Shown: positions 1 to 11,709, counted from the stretch's first letter. The stretch is 61,769 nt of DNA from a beta proteobacterium AAP51 (GCA_001295905.1 LJHT01000002.1:1-61769); one strand, 5' to 3'. Numbers and translations are program-made. Notes: generated from the sequence alone by a model not told the origin.

Positions 1-118
1 CGGCTGGCGAAGGCTTCACGGCGATTTCACGCCGGGAAGCTGAGCTCGCGCGTGCGAGGCCGGAAGGCCTTGCACGGCTGGCGAAGGCTTCACGGCGATT
101 TCACGCCGGGAAGCTGAG
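1..118. repeat. 44-bp direct repeat, two copies
   Basis: Positions 1-44 recur exactly at 75-118, separated by 30 bp. The first copy starts at the window edge, so more copies may lie to the left. The second copy ends 11 bp before bolA and so forms its upstream region. Function unknown. Confidence 0.85.
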
Positions 119-129
119 ACAATCCCGCC

Positions 130-411
130 ATGGCTGACCCCACCCCCGCCGAAGTTCAAGGCTTCATTGCTGCCGGCCTGGCCTGCACGCACCTGGAAGT
201 GGAAGGCGATGGCCGCCACTTCTTCGCCACCATCGTCTCGGCCGAATTCGAAGGCCTGAGCCGGGTGCGCCGCCACCAGCGCGTCTATACGGCCCTGGGC
301 GATAGAATGCGCGAGCAAATTCACGCCCTGTCGATGAAGACGCTCACCCCCACCGAACACGCTGCAGCGCCGGGCTCTGGCCCGGGTGCCGCGGCCTCCC
401 ACCACCACTGA
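130..411 (+). CDS. BolA family protein (IbaG/YrbA type)
   Basis: A 93-residue protein with the BolA fold signature: an acidic N-terminal helix, an LEVEGDGRHF strand and the helix around RVRRHQRVYTALGDRM. BolA/IbaG proteins bind monothiol glutaredoxins and take part in Fe-S or acid-stress physiology. The C-terminal 25 residues (rich in A, G and P, ending HHH) are a low-complexity tail outside the fold. In many Burkholderiales this gene precedes murA and then hisG; here hisG follows directly after about 100 bp and no murA is present. The start is the ATG at 130. Confidence 0.85.
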   Translation: MADPTPAEVQGFIAAGLACTHLEVEGDGRHFFATIVSAEFEGLSRVRRHQRVYTALGDRMREQIHALSMKTLTPTEHAAAPGSGPGAAASHHH

Positions 412-511
412 CCACCCCCTTGCGGTGCGCCGCAGGGGTTGCCCTGCGCCACCTGCCTAGCGAGGGGTGCACCAGGCGGGCCCGGCAGCGTATCGACGGA
501 CACCCACACCG

Positions 512-1168
512 ATGATCACGCTCGCCTTGTCCAAGGGCCGCATCTTCGAAGACACGCTGCCGCTGCTGCGCGCGGCCGGCATCGAAGTGCTGGAAGACCC
601 CGAAAAGAGCCGCAAGCTCATCATCGGCACCAGCCGTGCCGATGTGCGCGTGGTGCTGGTGCGCGCCTCTGACGTGCCCACCTATGTGCAGCACGGCGGT
701 GCCGACCTTGGCGTGGCCGGGCTCGACATGCTGCTGGAAGCCGCTGCCGAAACAGGCGCTGGTGGTCTGTACCGCATGCTCGATCTGGGCATTGCGCGCT
801 GCCGCCTGAGCGTGGCCGTGCGCGAGGGCCACGACTACGCCGCCGCCGTGCAGCAGGGCGCGCGCCTGAAGGTGGCCACCAAGTACACGCACCTGGCGCG
901 GCAGTTCTTCGCCAGCAAGGGCGTGCACGTCGACCTGGTGAAGCTCTATGGCTCGATGGAACTGGCCCCGCTCACGGGCCTGGCCGATGCCATCGTCGAC
1001 CTGGTGTCCACCGGCAGCACGCTGAAGGCCAACCACTTGCTCGAGGTGGAGAAGATCATGGATATCTCGGCGCGCCTGGTGGTGAACCCGGCGGCGCTGA
1101 AACTCAAGCGCGAGCCCTTGCGCGCCTTGGTCGAGGCCTTCGAGGCGGCCGTGGGGAGTGCCGCATGA
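512..1168 (+). CDS. hisG: ATP phosphoribosyltransferase catalytic subunit, short form
   Basis: Catalyses the first step of histidine synthesis (ATP + PRPP to phosphoribosyl-ATP). At 218 residues it is the short HisG form, which lacks the C-terminal regulatory domain and needs HisZ, encoded elsewhere. The N-terminus [17 protein letters not shown] and the PRPP-binding segment [15 protein letters not shown] are typical. The ATG at 512 is preferred over the in-frame ATG at 467 because family proteins start at this ITLALSKG strand. Its stop overlaps the start of the next gene (ATGA), which suggests translational coupling. Confidence 0.95.
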   Translation: MITLALSKGRIFEDTLPLLRAAGIEVLEDPEKSRKLIIGTSRADVRVVLVRASDVPTYVQHGGADLGVAGLDMLLEAAAETGAGGLYRMLDLGIARCRLSVAVREGHDYAAAVQQGARLKVATKYTHLARQFFASKGVHVDLVKLYGSMELAPLTGLADAIVDLVSTGSTLKANHLLEVEKIMDISARLVVNPAALKLKREPLRALVEAFEAAVGSAA

Positions 1169-3666
1169 GCCGCATGAACCCCATGAACGCCGTGAACATC
1201 CGCCAGCTCAGCACCGCCAGCGCTGATTTCGAAGCGCAGTTCAGCGCGTTGCAGCACTGGTCGGCCGAGACCGATGCGGCCATCGAAACCCGCGTCGCCG
1301 AGATCATTGCCGACGTGCGCGCGCGGGGCGACGCCGCCGTGCTGGAACTCACCGCGCGCTTCGACGGCGTGCAGGCGTCCAGCGTGGCCGAGCTGGAAGT
1401 GCCGCAGGCCGAACTGCGCGCGGCCTTCGAAGGCCTGCCGGCCGCGCAGCGTAAGGCGCTGCAGGCCGCTGCCGAGCGTGTGCGCAGCTACCACCAGCGC
1501 CAGCTGGAAGCCAGCAGCCGCAGCTGGCAGTACCGCGACGCCGAGGGCTCGCTGCTGGGTCAGAAGGTCACGCCGCTGGACCGCGCCGGCATCTACGTGC
1601 CCGGTGGCAAGGCGGCTTACCCGAGCAGCGTGCTGATGAACGCCATCCCGGCACGGGTGGCGGGCGTGGGCGAGATCGTGATGGTGGTGCCCACCCCGGC
1701 CCGCAGAGACGGCACTTCCACGGACGCACGCGGAGAGAAGAACGCGCTCGTGCTGGCCGCGGCCTTCGTTGCGGGCGTGCACCGCGTCTTCACCATCGGC
1801 GGTGCGCAGGCCGTGGCCGCGCTGGCCTACGGCACGGCCACGGTGCCGCGCGTGGACAAGATCACCGGCCCCGGCAACGCCTACGTGGCCAGTGCCAAGC
1901 GCCGCGTCTTCGGCCAGGTGGGCATCGACATGATCGCCGGGCCCAGCGAAATTCTGGTGCTGGCCGACGGCAGCACGCCGGCCGAGTGGGTGGCGATGGA
2001 CCTGTTCAGCCAGGCCGAGCACGACGAACTGGCGCAGAGCATCCTGCTGTGCCCGAGCGCCGAGTACATCGCGCAGGTGCAAGCCGCCATCGACCGCCTG
2101 CTGCCCGAGATGCCGCGCCGCGACATCATCCGCGCCAGCCTGGAAGGGCGGGGTGCCCTGGTGCTCACGCGCAGCATGGAAGAGGCCTGCGAAATCAGCA
2201 ACCGCATCGCCCCCGAGCACCTGGAGGTGAGCGCCGCCGAGCCGCAGCGCTGGGAAAAGCTGCTGAAGCACGCGGGCGCCATCTTCCTGGGTGCCTACAC
2301 GAGCGAGAGCCTGGGCGACTACTGCGCCGGCCCCAACCACGTGCTGCCCACCAGCGGCACCGCGCGCTTTTCTTCGCCGCTGGGCGTGTACGACTTCGTC
2401 AAGCGCAGCAGCCTCATCGAGGTGAGCGAAGCCGGCGCCCAGGTGCTGGGCCCGGTGGCCGCCACGCTGGCTTATGGCGAAGGCCTGCAGGGCCACGCGC
2501 GCGCGGCCGAGATGCGCCTGCGCGACGCAGGCACGGCAAGGCCGGCGAACGTGTCTGCTTCCACGCACGGCGAACGACTGAAGGCCACGCTGCGCCAGGA
2601 CGTGCAGGGCATGCACGCCTATGCCATCCAGCCCAGTGCCGGCTTGATCAAGCTGGACGCGATGGAAAACCCGTTCACGCTGCCGCCTGCGCTGCAGCAG
2701 CAGCTGGGCGAGCGTCTGGGCCGCGCCGCCATCAACCGCTACCCGGCGCAGCGCGTGGCCGAATTGGCCGCGGCGCTGGCAGCCCATGTGCAGCTGCCGG
2801 CCGGCCAGCGGCTGATGCTCGGCAACGGGTCTGACGAGTTGATCGACCTGCTGGCGGTGGCTTGCGATGTGCCACCGAGCGAAGCGAGCCACGGCAAGCC
2901 CGCGACCATCCTCGCGCCGGTGCCGGGTTTCGTGATGTACGCGATGTCGGCGCAATTGCGCGGCCTGAACTTCGTCGGCGTGCCGCTCACGGCCGACTTC
3001 CAGCTGGACGAAGCCGCCATGCTGGCTGCCATCGAGCAGCACCGCCCGGCCCTCACCTACATCGCCTACCCGAACAACCCCACGGCCAATCTCTTCGACG
3101 ATGCTGTCGTCGAGAGGATCGTCGCCGCCATCGGTGCGCAGAGCGGCCTGGTGGTGTTCGACGAGGCCTACCAGCCCTTCAGTGCGCGCACCTGGCTGCC
3201 ACGCCTGGGCTTGCATGACCACGTGCTGGTGCTGCGCACACTCTCCAAGTTCGGCCTGGCCGGCGTGCGCCTGGGCTACCTGTGCGGGCCGACGGCGTTG
3301 ATCGACGAGATCGACAAGGTGCGCCCGCCCTACAACGTGAGCGTGCTGAACGCCGAGGCTGGCCTCTTTGCGCTGGAACATGCGGGCGAATACGCGCGTC
3401 AGGCCGCGCTGCTGAAGGAAGAGCGCCAGCGGCTGATTGCGGCGCTGTCTGCCGTGCCCGCCGTGCAGGTGTTCCCGAGCGAAGCCAACATGGTGCTGGT
3501 GCGCGTGCCCGATTCGAAGCGCACTTTCGAAGGCATGAAGCAACGCGGCGTGCTCATCAAGCACGTGGCCGGGCTGCACCCGCTGCTGAAGAACTGCCTG
3601 CGCCTGACGGTGGGCACGCCCGAAGAGAACGCCGCCATGATCCTTGCCCTGAAGGAAAGCCTGTGA
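1165..3666 (+). CDS. hisDC: HisD-HisC fusion: histidinol dehydrogenase + histidinol-phosphate aminotransferase
   Basis: One uninterrupted 833-residue frame. Residues 1 to about 453 are a full histidinol dehydrogenase: [10 protein letters not shown], the zinc-ligand segment [15 protein letters not shown] and the GPNHVLPT loop. A linker of about 16 residues (454-469) follows. Residues from about 470 to the end are a full class-I/II aminotransferase with the PLP-lysine segment TLSKFGLAG and substrate-binding YPNNPTAN. These are normally two genes, hisD and hisC. The two enzymes catalyse non-adjacent steps (HisC step 7, HisD the last two). A GTG at about 2550 in the linker could allow an internal start. 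The gene overlaps hisG and hisB by 4 nt each. Confidence 0.92.
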   Translation: MSRMNPMNAVNIRQLSTASADFEAQFSALQHWSAETDAAIETRVAEIIADVRARGDAAVLELTARFDGVQASSVAELEVPQAELRAAFEGLPAAQRKALQAAAERVRSYHQRQLEASSRSWQYRDAEGSLLGQKVTPLDRAGIYVPGGKAAYPSSVLMNAIPARVAGVGEIVMVVPTPARRDGTSTDARGEKNALVLAAAFVAGVHRVFTIGGAQAVAALAYGTATVPRVDKITGPGNAYVASAKRRVFGQVGIDMIAGPSEILVLADGSTPAEWVAMDLFSQAEHDELAQSILLCPSAEYIAQVQAAIDRLLPEMPRRDIIRASLEGRGALVLTRSMEEACEISNRIAPEHLEVSAAEPQRWEKLLKHAGAIFLGAYTSESLGDYCAGPNHVLPTSGTARFSSPLGVYDFVKRSSLIEVSEAGAQVLGPVAATLAYGEGLQGHARAAEMRLRDAGTARPANVSASTHGERLKATLRQDVQGMHAYAIQPSAGLIKLDAMENPFTLPPALQQQLGERLGRAAINRYPAQRVAELAAALAAHVQLPAGQRLMLGNGSDELIDLLAVACDVPPSEASHGKPATILAPVPGFVMYAMSAQLRGLNFVGVPLTADFQLDEAAMLAAIEQHRPALTYIAYPNNPTANLFDDAVVERIVAAIGAQSGLVVFDEAYQPFSARTWLPRLGLHDHVLVLRTLSKFGLAGVRLGYLCGPTALIDEIDKVRPPYNVSVLNAEAGLFALEHAGEYARQAALLKEERQRLIAALSAVPAVQVFPSEANMVLVRVPDSKRTFEGMKQRGVLIKHVAGLHPLLKNCLRLTVGTPEENAAMILALKESL

Positions 3667-4265
3667 CCGAAGCCCAGCCCCGCGTGGCCGAAGTGCGCCG
3701 CGACACCAAGGAAACGCAGATCCGCGTGCGCATCAATCTCGATGGCACCGGCAGCGCGAAACTGTCCACCGGCATCGGTTTTTTCGACCACATGCTCGAC
3801 CAGATTGCGCGCCACGGCCTCATCGACCTCGACATCGAAGCCCAGGGCGACCTGCACATCGACGGCCACCACACCGTGGAAGACGTGGGCATCACGCTGG
3901 GCATGGCCTTCGCGCAGGCCGTGGGCGACAAGAAAGGCATCACGCGCTACGGCCACAGCTACGTGCCGCTGGACGAAGCGCTGTCGCGGGTGGTCGTCGA
4001 CTTCTCTGGCCGCCCCGGGCTGCACATGCGCGTGCCCTTCAAGGCCGGCATGGTGGGCGCCTTCGACACCCAGCTCACCTACGAGTTTTTTCAGGGCTTC
4101 GTGAACCACGCGCTGGTCACGCTGCACATCGACAACCTGCACGGCGACAACGCCCACCACCAGTGCGAAACCGTCTTCAAGGCCTTCGCGCGCGCGCTGC
4201 GCATGGCACTGACGCCCGACCCGCGTTCGGCCGGCGTCATTCCCTCCACCAAAGGTTCGCTGTAG
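3663..4265 (+). CDS. hisB: Imidazoleglycerol-phosphate dehydratase
   Basis: A 200-residue monofunctional dehydratase without the phosphatase domain of enterobacterial HisB. Metal-binding motifs [28 protein letters not shown] and [12 protein letters not shown] are all present. The start is a GTG at 3663 overlapping the TGA of hisDC (GTGA); the residues that follow, [17 protein letters not shown], match the usual HisB N-terminus. Fourth gene of a tightly coupled histidine operon. Confidence 0.95.
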   Translation: MTEAQPRVAEVRRDTKETQIRVRINLDGTGSAKLSTGIGFFDHMLDQIARHGLIDLDIEAQGDLHIDGHHTVEDVGITLGMAFAQAVGDKKGITRYGHSYVPLDEALSRVVVDFSGRPGLHMRVPFKAGMVGAFDTQLTYEFFQGFVNHALVTLHIDNLHGDNAHHQCETVFKAFARALRMALTPDPRSAGVIPSTKGSL

Positions 4266-4269
4266 AGCC

Positions 4270-4914
4270 ATGAAGACCGTGGCGGTGGTCGACTACGGCA
4301 TGGGCAACCTGCGCTCGGTGTCGCAGGCGGTGATGCACGTGGCGGCGGGCACGGGGCTGGAGGTCGTCGTCACGCAGCGCCCCGAAGACGTGTTTGCGGC
4401 CGAACGCGTGGTGCTGCCGGGCCAGGGCGCCATGCGCGACTGCATGGCCGAACTGCAGCGCAGCGGCCTGAAAGACGCCGTGCTGCACGCCGCCGCGAAC
4501 AAGCCGCTGATGGGTGTGTGTGTGGGCATGCAGATGCTGCTGGACCACAGCGAAGAACAAGACACCCCGGGTCTGGGCCTGATACCGGGCCGTGTGCTGC
4601 GTTTCCAGCTGGAAGGCCGGCTGCAGCCCGACGGCAGCCGGTACAAGGTGCCGCAGATGGGCTGGAACCGCGTGCACCAGCAGCAGCTCCATGTGTTGTG
4701 GCAGGGCGTGCCCGACCAGAGCTGGTTCTATTTCGTGCACAGCTACCACGCCGCGCCCCTGCACCGCACGCACAGCGTCGGCGAGACCGAGTACGGTGCG
4801 CGCTTTACCTGCGCGCTGGCGCGGGATAACATTTTTGCCACCCAGTTCCACCCCGAGAAAAGCGCCGAGCAGGGCCTGGCCCTGTACCGCAACTTCCTGC
4901 ATTGGCAACCCTGA
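4270..4914 (+). CDS. hisH: Imidazole glycerol phosphate synthase, glutaminase subunit
   Basis: A 214-residue class-I glutamine amidotransferase that releases ammonia for HisF. The oxyanion and nucleophile segment [14 protein letters not shown] and the catalytic His-Glu in QFHPEKS are visible, as is the N-terminal [14 protein letters not shown]. It begins 4 bp after hisB. HisF, its partner, lies about 1.5 kb downstream beyond hisA and an antisense gene. Confidence 0.95.
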   Translation: MKTVAVVDYGMGNLRSVSQAVMHVAAGTGLEVVVTQRPEDVFAAERVVLPGQGAMRDCMAELQRSGLKDAVLHAAANKPLMGVCVGMQMLLDHSEEQDTPGLGLIPGRVLRFQLEGRLQPDGSRYKVPQMGWNRVHQQQLHVLWQGVPDQSWFYFVHSYHAAPLHRTHSVGETEYGARFTCALARDNIFATQFHPEKSAEQGLALYRNFLHWQP

Positions 4915-4982
4915 CGCCCCCGGCGTCGCCTTGCCCCACCCAGCGCCCCGCTGCCCCTTTCCCCACCAAGCTCCCCCGAGCC

Positions 4983-5726
4983 ATGCTGCTGATACCGGCC
5001 ATCGATCTCAAGGACGGCAAGTGCGTCCGTCTGCAACAGGGCGACATGGACGCCGTCACCACCTTCGGCGACGACCCTGCCGCCATGGCCCAGCGCTGGC
5101 TGGACGCAGGCGCGCGCCGCCTGCACCTGGTCGACCTGAACGGCGCCTTTGCCGGCAAGCCGGTGAACGAAGGCGCGGTGAAGGCCATCCTGCGCGTGGT
5201 GGGCGACCAGATTCCGGTGCAGCTGGGCGGAGGCCTGCGCGACCTCGACACCATCGAGCGCTACCTCGACGACGGCCTGAGCTACGTCATCATCGGCACC
5301 GCCGCCGTGAAGAGCCCCGGTTTCCTGAAAGACGCCTGCAGCGCCTTCGGCGGCCACGTCATCGTGGGCCTGGACGCCAAGGATGGCAAGGTGGCCACCG
5401 ACGGCTGGAGCAAGCTCACCGGCCATGAAGTCATCGACCTGGCCAAGAAGTTCGAGGACTACGGTGTCGAAGGCGTCATCTACACCGACATCGGCCGCGA
5501 CGGCATGCTCACCGGCATCAACATCGAAGCCACCGTGAAGCTGGCGCGGGCGCTGAGCATCCCGGTGTTCGCCTCGGGCGGCCTGTCCAACATCGCCGAC
5601 ATCGAGCGCCTGTGCGCGGTGGAATCAGAAGGCGTGGAAGGCGTGATCTGTGGGCGCAGCATCTACACCGGGGCGCTGGATTTCGCGGCGGCCCAGCAGC
5701 GCGCCGACGAACTGGCCGCGGCCTGA
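4983..5726 (+). CDS. hisA: ProFAR isomerase (phosphoribosylformimino-5-aminoimidazole carboxamide ribotide isomerase)
   Basis: A 247-residue TIM-barrel isomerase. It shows both half-barrel phosphate-binding loops (QLGGGLRD and FASGGLSN), the first catalytic aspartate in [14 protein letters not shown] and the second near [10 protein letters not shown]. The start is ATG 4983, since [12 protein letters not shown] is the family N-terminus; about 68 bp separate it from hisH. It is followed by a terminator hairpin that appears to end this part of the his operon. Confidence 0.95.
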   Translation: MLLIPAIDLKDGKCVRLQQGDMDAVTTFGDDPAAMAQRWLDAGARRLHLVDLNGAFAGKPVNEGAVKAILRVVGDQIPVQLGGGLRDLDTIERYLDDGLSYVIIGTAAVKSPGFLKDACSAFGGHVIVGLDAKDGKVATDGWSKLTGHEVIDLAKKFEDYGVEGVIYTDIGRDGMLTGINIEATVKLARALSIPVFASGGLSNIADIERLCAVESEGVEGVICGRSIYTGALDFAAAQQRADELAAA

Positions 5727-5775
5727 GACAGCATCTCCAGGCCCCCGGGCGCGCGCCCAACGCGCCCCATGAAAA

Positions 5776-5799
5776 AAAAGCCACCCTCGGGTGGCTTTT
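5776..5799. terminator. Bidirectional intrinsic terminator between hisA and the CHRD gene
   Basis: An inverted repeat GCCACCC-TC-GGGTGGC is preceded by a run of eight A and followed by TTTTC, so it has a U-tract on either strand. It lies between the convergent hisA and CHRD/PEP-CTERM genes and can serve both. It implies that hisF downstream needs its own promoter. Confidence 0.85.
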
Positions 5800-5818
5800 C
5801 GTTGGTGTTGAGCCTGCC

Positions 5819-6349
5819 TCAGGCCGCGCGACGACGGCGCGCGGCCCAGCCCAGAACCCCCAGGCCGGCCAGCATCATGGCGTAGGTGCCAGGCTCGGGC
5901 ACGGGAGCCAGGAAGCCGCGAATTTCGCCACCGGCGTACAGGCCCGGGGTGTGGATGTTCACGTAGGCGCGGCCAGCCGAGGCACCTGCAAGCAGGCTGC
6001 TGAAGGCCGAGGGCGTCAAGGCGAACACGTTGCTGTAGATGCCGGTGGCCAGTGCCGGCAAGGGCGTGAAGTTCAGCGCCACAGGCGAACTGCCCGCACC
6101 CGGAACGGTGGTGCAGCAGTGGATGTGCCCGAAAGGTGCGTTGTTGGCCAGACCTTGCCAGCTGAGCTGCACGGTGACGGTGTTGACCGCGTCATCGAAG
6201 CTGACGATGGCTGCGCCCGTGGCCGTGGAGGTGGGCACGGGCTCGCCGGCGCTGGTCAGGCCGGTGAAGAAGATGGTGGTGACCGCCGAGGCGGGCATCG
6301 CGGCAGCGAAGGTCAGGGCAGCGGCGGCGGCGACGGTGTGAAAACGCAT
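5819..6349 (-). CDS. CHRD domain protein with PEP-CTERM sorting signal
   Basis: A 176-residue exported protein. It has a signal peptide (about residues 1-22, ending ASA), a CHRD domain from about 25 to 145 (LSWQGLANNAPFGHIHC, YVNIHTPGLYAGGEIRG), and a C-terminal PEP-CTERM tail: VPEPGTYA, a hydrophobic stretch and the basic end ARRRRAA. PEP-CTERM proteins are processed by exosortase and tied to exopolysaccharide production. CHRD domains are named for chordin; their bacterial role is unclear. The gene is antisense to the his operon and separates hisA from hisF. Confidence 0.9.
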   Translation of the reverse strand: MRFHTVAAAAALTFAAAMPASAVTTIFFTGLTSAGEPVPTSTATGAAIVSFDDAVNTVTVQLSWQGLANNAPFGHIHCCTTVPGAGSSPVALNFTPLPALATGIYSNVFALTPSAFSSLLAGASAGRAYVNIHTPGLYAGGEIRGFLAPVPEPGTYAMMLAGLGVLGWAARRRRAA

Positions 6350-6480
6350 GATGGGCTCCGAACGGGGCGCAGGGAGGAATGTCCCGCCGCAGTTGTACCG
6401 CTACATCGATGGCCCTGGTGGGCCGATGAAGGCACCATCCCCGTGATTGGGGGGGCGCAGGCCGCCCTGATAATCCGTGG

Positions 6481-7260
6481 ATGCTCGCCAAACGAATCAT
6501 CCCTTGCCTGGACGTGACCGGAGGCCGTGTCGTGAAGGGCGTCAATTTCGTGGCGCTGCGCGACGCCGGCGACCCCGTGGAGATTGCCGCCCGCTACAAC
6601 GACCAGGGCGCCGATGAACTGACCTTCCTCGACATCACCGCCACCAGCGACGGGCGTGACCTCATCCTGCACATCATCGAGGCCGTGGCCTCGCAGGTGT
6701 TCATTCCGCTCACCGTCGGTGGCGGGGTGCGCAGCGTCGAAGACGTGCGGCGCTTGCTGAACGCCGGGGCCGACAAGGTCAGCTTCAACTCAGCCGCGGT
6801 GGCGCAGCCCCAGGTGATACGCGAGGCCTCGGCCAAGTACGGCGCGCAGTGCATCGTCGTGGCCATCGACGCGAAGCAGCGCGTGGGCGAAGACCTGGCC
6901 GCCAAGGGCCCGGGCTGGGACGTCTACACCCACGGCGGCCGCAAGAACACCCATCTCGACGCCGTGGCCTGGGCCCGGCAGATGGCCGAGCACGGTGCCG
7001 GCGAGATTCTGCTCACCAGCATGGACCGCGATGGCACCAAGGTCGGTTTCGACCTCGCGCTCACACGCGCTGTGAGCGACGCCGTGCCGGTGCCGGTGAT
7101 CGCCTCGGGCGGCGTCGGCGCGCTGGAGCATCTGTCCGAAGGCATTCGCGTCGGCGGTGCCGATGCGGTGCTGGCCGCCAGCATCTTCCACTACGGCGAG
7201 TTCACGGTCGGCCAGGCCAAGGCGCTGATGGCGCGCGACGGCATCGCGGTGCGCCTGTGA
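6481..7260 (+). CDS. hisF: Imidazole glycerol phosphate synthase, cyclase subunit
   Basis: A 259-residue cyclase that joins HisH-derived ammonia to PRFAR. The N-terminus [20 protein letters not shown] carries the first catalytic Asp, and [10 protein letters not shown] carries the second; phosphate loops VGGGVR and ASGGVG are present. It is isolated from hisH/hisA by a terminator and the antisense CHRD gene. The hisI and hisE genes that usually follow are not here; rsmD follows instead, overlapping by 4 nt. Confidence 0.96.
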   Translation: MLAKRIIPCLDVTGGRVVKGVNFVALRDAGDPVEIAARYNDQGADELTFLDITATSDGRDLILHIIEAVASQVFIPLTVGGGVRSVEDVRRLLNAGADKVSFNSAAVAQPQVIREASAKYGAQCIVVAIDAKQRVGEDLAAKGPGWDVYTHGGRKNTHLDAVAWARQMAEHGAGEILLTSMDRDGTKVGFDLALTRAVSDAVPVPVIASGGVGALEHLSEGIRVGGADAVLAASIFHYGEFTVGQAKALMARDGIAVRL

Positions 7261-7874
7261 GCAGCCGGCCCGGCGCGCACGGCCGCGACCCGAAGTCGAC
7301 CCGCCCTGTCATCAAGCGGGCCACGAGGCACCTGGGCGAGGTGCGGCTGATCGGCGGCCTGTACCGCGGCCGCAAGCTGCCAGTGCCCGACCGCCCCGGC
7401 CTGCGCCCCACGCCCGACCGCGTGCGCGAGACGCTGTTCAACTGGCTGGGCCAGAACCTGGACGGTTGGCGCGTGCTGGATGCCTTCGCCGGCACCGGCG
7501 CCCTGGGTTTCGAGGCCGCGTCCCGCGGCGCGGCCGAGGCCCTGCTGCTGGAACTCGACACCCCGCAGGTGGCCAGCCTGCGCGCCAGCCGCGAGCGCCT
7601 GGGCGCCGAAGCCGTGAAGATCGAGCGTGCCGAGGCCTTGCGCTGGATGGCCGGCGCCGCCGCGCAGCGTTTCGAGGCCGTGCTGCTCGACCCGCCTTTC
7701 GACGCCGGCCTGGGTGCCGCGGCGGCCGAAGCGGCCGCGAGGCTGGTGGTGCCTGGCGGTTTTGTCTACCTGGAAGGCCCGGCGCCCTTGGCCGAAACCC
7801 CGCCCGGCCTGGTGCTGCACCGCAGCCTGCGCGCCGGTGCCGTGCATGCGCAGCTGTGGCAGGCGCCCGCCTGA
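7257..7874 (+). CDS. rsmD: 16S rRNA (guanine(966)-N2)-methyltransferase
   Basis: A 205-residue Rossmann-fold methyltransferase. The RsmD signatures are visible: [21 protein letters not shown], the SAM loop [14 protein letters not shown], and the catalytic LLDPPF. The start is taken as GTG 7257, overlapping the hisF stop (GTGA). The first ~25 residues are basic and poorly conserved in kind. It is followed by coaD, a common neighbour in proteobacteria. Confidence 0.93.
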   Translation: MSSRPGAHGRDPKSTRPVIKRATRHLGEVRLIGGLYRGRKLPVPDRPGLRPTPDRVRETLFNWLGQNLDGWRVLDAFAGTGALGFEAASRGAAEALLLELDTPQVASLRASRERLGAEAVKIERAEALRWMAGAAAQRFEAVLLDPPFDAGLGAAAAEAAARLVVPGGFVYLEGPAPLAETPPGLVLHRSLRAGAVHAQLWQAPA

Positions 7875-7939
7875 GCGCCGCTACACTGCAGCCGCCGCGC
7901 CCGGCACCCCCATCCGACCCCAGACTGGAGGCAAGCGCC

Positions 7940-9036
<1,097 letters not shown>

Positions 9037-9040
<4 letters not shown>

Positions 9041-9705
9041 CGGGTGTCTCCGGTGGGTTCGGCGGGTGGCGAGGCGGCGGCAGCCGGCAGGGTGGCGGCC
9101 TCGGGCGGGGGCTTGCGCGGTGGCTTGGGCCGCGGCGGCTGGGCGTGGATGGCGGCCAGGGCCTTGTCCATGGCGCCGGCCAGCAGCAGGTCGCTGGCGC
9201 CCAGCGATTGGTCGATGGCCTTGTGAATGGCCTCGCGGTCGTCGGCCGAAGGCTTCTTCAGCACGTAGTTCACCACCTCGGCCTTCACCCCGGGGTGGCC
9301 GATGCCCAGGCGCAAGCGCCAGAAGTCGGGCGTGCCCAGCAGGCCGTGGATGTCCTTCAGGCCGTTGTGCCCGCCCGAACTGCCGCCCAGCTTCAGCTTG
9401 GCCTGACCGGGCAGCACATCGAGCTCGTCGTGCACGACGAGGATCTCCTTCGGCTCGATCTTGAAGAAGCGCGCCAGCGGCGCCACCGAGGCGCCCGAGC
9501 GGTTCATGAAGGTCATGGGCTCCAGCAGCCACACCGGGCCGCCCGGTAGGTTGGCCCGCGCTAACAGGCCCTGGTAGGCACGCTCAGACACGAGGCGCAC
9601 GCCCAGCTTGGACGCCAGCGCGTCTATCCACCAGAACCCGGCGTTGTGGCGGGTCGCCTCGTACTCGGTGCCCGGGTTGCCCAGGCCAACGAACAGTCGA
9701 ATCAT
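9037..9705 (-). CDS. pth: Peptidyl-tRNA hydrolase
   Basis: Recycles tRNA from peptidyl-tRNA. The N-terminal [20 protein letters not shown] holds the catalytic His and Asn; the catalytic Asp is in [16 protein letters not shown] and LRLGIGHPG are present. At 222 residues it is about 30 longer than usual because of a C-terminal tail rich in P, A and K. The start at 9705 follows from the [12 protein letters not shown]-terminus. Confidence 0.95.
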
Positions 9706-9739
9706 GGCAAGGATTATTGGCCGCAGTGACAACGAAAAA

Positions 9740-9757
9740 GCCCCACCGAGGTGGGGC
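9740..9757 (-). terminator. Intrinsic terminator after ctc
   Basis: Inverted repeat GCCCCACC-GA-GGTGGGGC with an A-run on its plus-strand left side, giving a U-tract on minus-strand transcripts. It lies downstream of the minus-strand ctc gene and upstream of pth. Confidence 0.8.
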
Positions 9758-9812
9758 CTGGGAGCACGGGAGAGAGGGACTCCCGAAGGGGGTGAACTGG
9801 GCTTGGACGGCC

Positions 9813-10469
9813 TCAGCCGCCGCGGCCCTTCTGTTGCTTCTCTTCCTTGCGGGGCTTGGCGCCCTTGCCCTTGTCGGCGGCGACCACGGCGGTCGGCGCC
9901 ACTTCTTCCTCGATCTTCGGCGTGGTCACGGCGACGATCACGGGGTCCAGCGTGCCGCGCTTGACGGCCTTGATGCCGGCGGGCAGTTGCAGGTCGCTGG
10001 CGTGCAGGCTCTGGTTCTTCGTCAGGTTCGACAGGTCGATGTTGACGAACTCGGGCAGCTGCGAGGCCAGGCACTCGATCTCGAGTTCCAGCGCCACGTG
10101 GCTGACCAGGCACTTGTCGGTCTTCACGGCCGGCGAGGTTTCTTCACCGCTGAAGTGCAGCGGCACCTTCTTGCGCAGCTTGGTGGTTTCGTCCACGCGC
10201 TGGAAGTCGATGTGCAGCACGATGGGCTTGAAGGCGTGCATCTGGAAATCGCGCAGCAGCACCTTTTCGACCTTGCCGCCCAGTTCCATCTCCAGGATGG
10301 AGCTGTGGAAGGCCTCCTTCTTCAGCGCGAAGAACAGGGCGTTGTGATCGAGTTCGATCATGGCGGGCGTGCCGGCACCGTAGACGATGCCGGGCACCTT
10401 GGCAGCGTGGCGCAGGCGGCGGCTCGCTCCGGTCCCCTGCAGCGTACGCTCGTAGGCTGTGAATTTCAT
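9813..10469 (-). CDS. rplY: 50S ribosomal protein L25/general stress protein Ctc
   Basis: A 218-residue two-domain L25 (Ctc/TL5 form). The N-terminal 5S rRNA-binding domain (residues 1-90, [19 protein letters not shown]) is followed by the C-terminal beta domain ([15 protein letters not shown]) and a basic, low-complexity tail ([19 protein letters not shown]). The start is ATG 10469. It lies between prs and pth, the common order in betaproteobacteria. Confidence 0.93.
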   Translation of the reverse strand: MKFTAYERTLQGTGASRRLRHAAKVPGIVYGAGTPAMIELDHNALFFALKKEAFHSSILEMELGGKVEKVLLRDFQMHAFKPIVLHIDFQRVDETTKLRKKVPLHFSGEETSPAVKTDKCLVSHVALELEIECLASQLPEFVNIDLSNLTKNQSLHASDLQLPAGIKAVKRGTLDPVIVAVTTPKIEEEVAPTAVVAADKGKGAKPRKEEKQQKGRGG

Positions 10470-10548
10470 GAAAGCTCCAATGAGGTGGGGCGCCCGCGAC
10501 CAGGCGCCTGAAAAACGGCCCGCACGGCGTGCAGGCCGGCCTTGCGGA

Positions 10549-11511
10549 CTAGAAGTTGCTGTTCTGTTCCGCGAAGAGGGAGGTGACCGACTCGCCGTCT
10601 GAAATGCGGCGAATGGTCTCGGCAAACAGGAAGGCCACCGACAGCTGACGGATCTTTCCGCAGGCCTTGGCAGCATCCGACATGGGAATGGTGTTGGTGA
10701 TGACGACTTCGTCGATCTGCGAGCCGGCAATGCGCTCCACCGCCGGGCCCGAGAACACCGGGTGCGTGCAGTAGGCGTAGACGCTCTTGGCACCGCGGGC
10801 CTTCAGCACCTCGGCGGCCTTCACCAGCGTGCCGGCGGTGTCGATCATGTCGTCCATGATCACGCAGTTGCGGCCTTCGATCTCGCCGATGACGTGCATC
10901 ACTTCAGAGACGTTGGCCGTGGGCCGCCGCTTGTCGATGATGGCGAGGTCGCAGCCCAGCTGCTTGGCCAGCGCGCGGGCACGTACCACGCCGCCGACGT
11001 CGGGGCTGATGACCACCAGGTCCTTGTAGTTCTTGCTCTTCAGGTCGGACAGCAGCACCGGGCTGGCGTAGATGTTGTCGACCGGGATGTCGAAGAAGCC
11101 CTGGATCTGGTCGGCGTGCAGGTCCATCGTGAGCACCCGCTCCACGCCCACGGTTTCCAGCAGGTTGGCCACCACCTTGGCGCTGATGGGCACGCGCGTG
11201 CTGCGCGGGCGGCGGTCTTGCCGGGCGTAGCCGAAGTAGGGGATGACCGCGGTGATGCGGCGCGCGCTGGCGCGCTTGAGCGCGTCCACCATGATGAGCA
11301 ACTCCATCAGGTGCTCGTTGGTGGGGGCGCAGGTGGGTTGCACCACGAAGACGTCGCGGGCGCGCACGTTCTGGCGGATCTCGACAGTGACTTCGCCGTC
11401 GGAGAAGCGGCCGACCGAAGCCTGGCCCACTTCCACGCCCAGGTGCCGCGCAATCTCCTGGGCGAGCACCGGGTTGGCGTTGCCGGTGAACAGCACAGTG
11501 TTGAACAGCAC
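10549..11511 (-). CDS. prs: Ribose-phosphate pyrophosphokinase (PRPP synthetase)
   Basis: A 320-residue enzyme that makes PRPP, the precursor used by HisG, purine, pyrimidine and NAD synthesis. It has [17 protein letters not shown], the flexible-loop segment [20 protein letters not shown] and the PRPP motif [20 protein letters not shown] start at 11511 is preferred over the ATG at 11547, because GGAG lies 8 nt ahead and the length then matches the family. Confidence 0.94.
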   Translation of the reverse strand: MLFNTVLFTGNANPVLAQEIARHLGVEVGQASVGRFSDGEVTVEIRQNVRARDVFVVQPTCAPTNEHLMELLIMVDALKRASARRITAVIPYFGYARQDRRPRSTRVPISAKVVANLLETVGVERVLTMDLHADQIQGFFDIPVDNIYASPVLLSDLKSKNYKDLVVISPDVGGVVRARALAKQLGCDLAIIDKRRPTANVSEVMHVIGEIEGRNCVIMDDMIDTAGTLVKAAEVLKARGAKSVYAYCTHPVFSGPAVERIAGSQIDEVVITNTIPMSDAAKACGKIRQLSVAFLFAETIRRISDGESVTSLFAEQNSNF

Positions 11512-11594
11512 GGTGGATTCTCCGTCGAGGGTACGCCTGCGGGCCATGGGGCGGTGGGCTGATGGGCAGCCCCGCAGGGCGTCAGGTGACGATT

Positions 11595-11671
11595 TGGCAG
11601 GGGAGGAAGGACTCGAACCCTCGCATGTCGGAATCAAAATCCGATGCCTTAACCAACTTGGCGACTCCCCT
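11595..11671 (-). tRNA. tRNA-Gln (TTG)
   Basis: A 77-nt cloverleaf with encoded CCA. Acceptor AGGGGAG pairs with CTCCCCT; the anticodon stem-loop CGGAT-TTTGATT-CCG carries TTG; the T arm GAGGGTTCGAGTCCTTC is present. It lies between prs and ispE, as is usual in related genomes. Confidence 0.95.
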
Positions 11672-11709
11672 ACACAGGTTGCAGCCCGAAGGCCGCCACC
11701 CAGAAACTC

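Noticed and set aside
946..3579. An 877-residue minus-strand gene across hisDC
   Set aside because: Antisense shadow of the high-GC hisDC gene: His/Ala/Arg/Gln-rich composition and no recognised motif.
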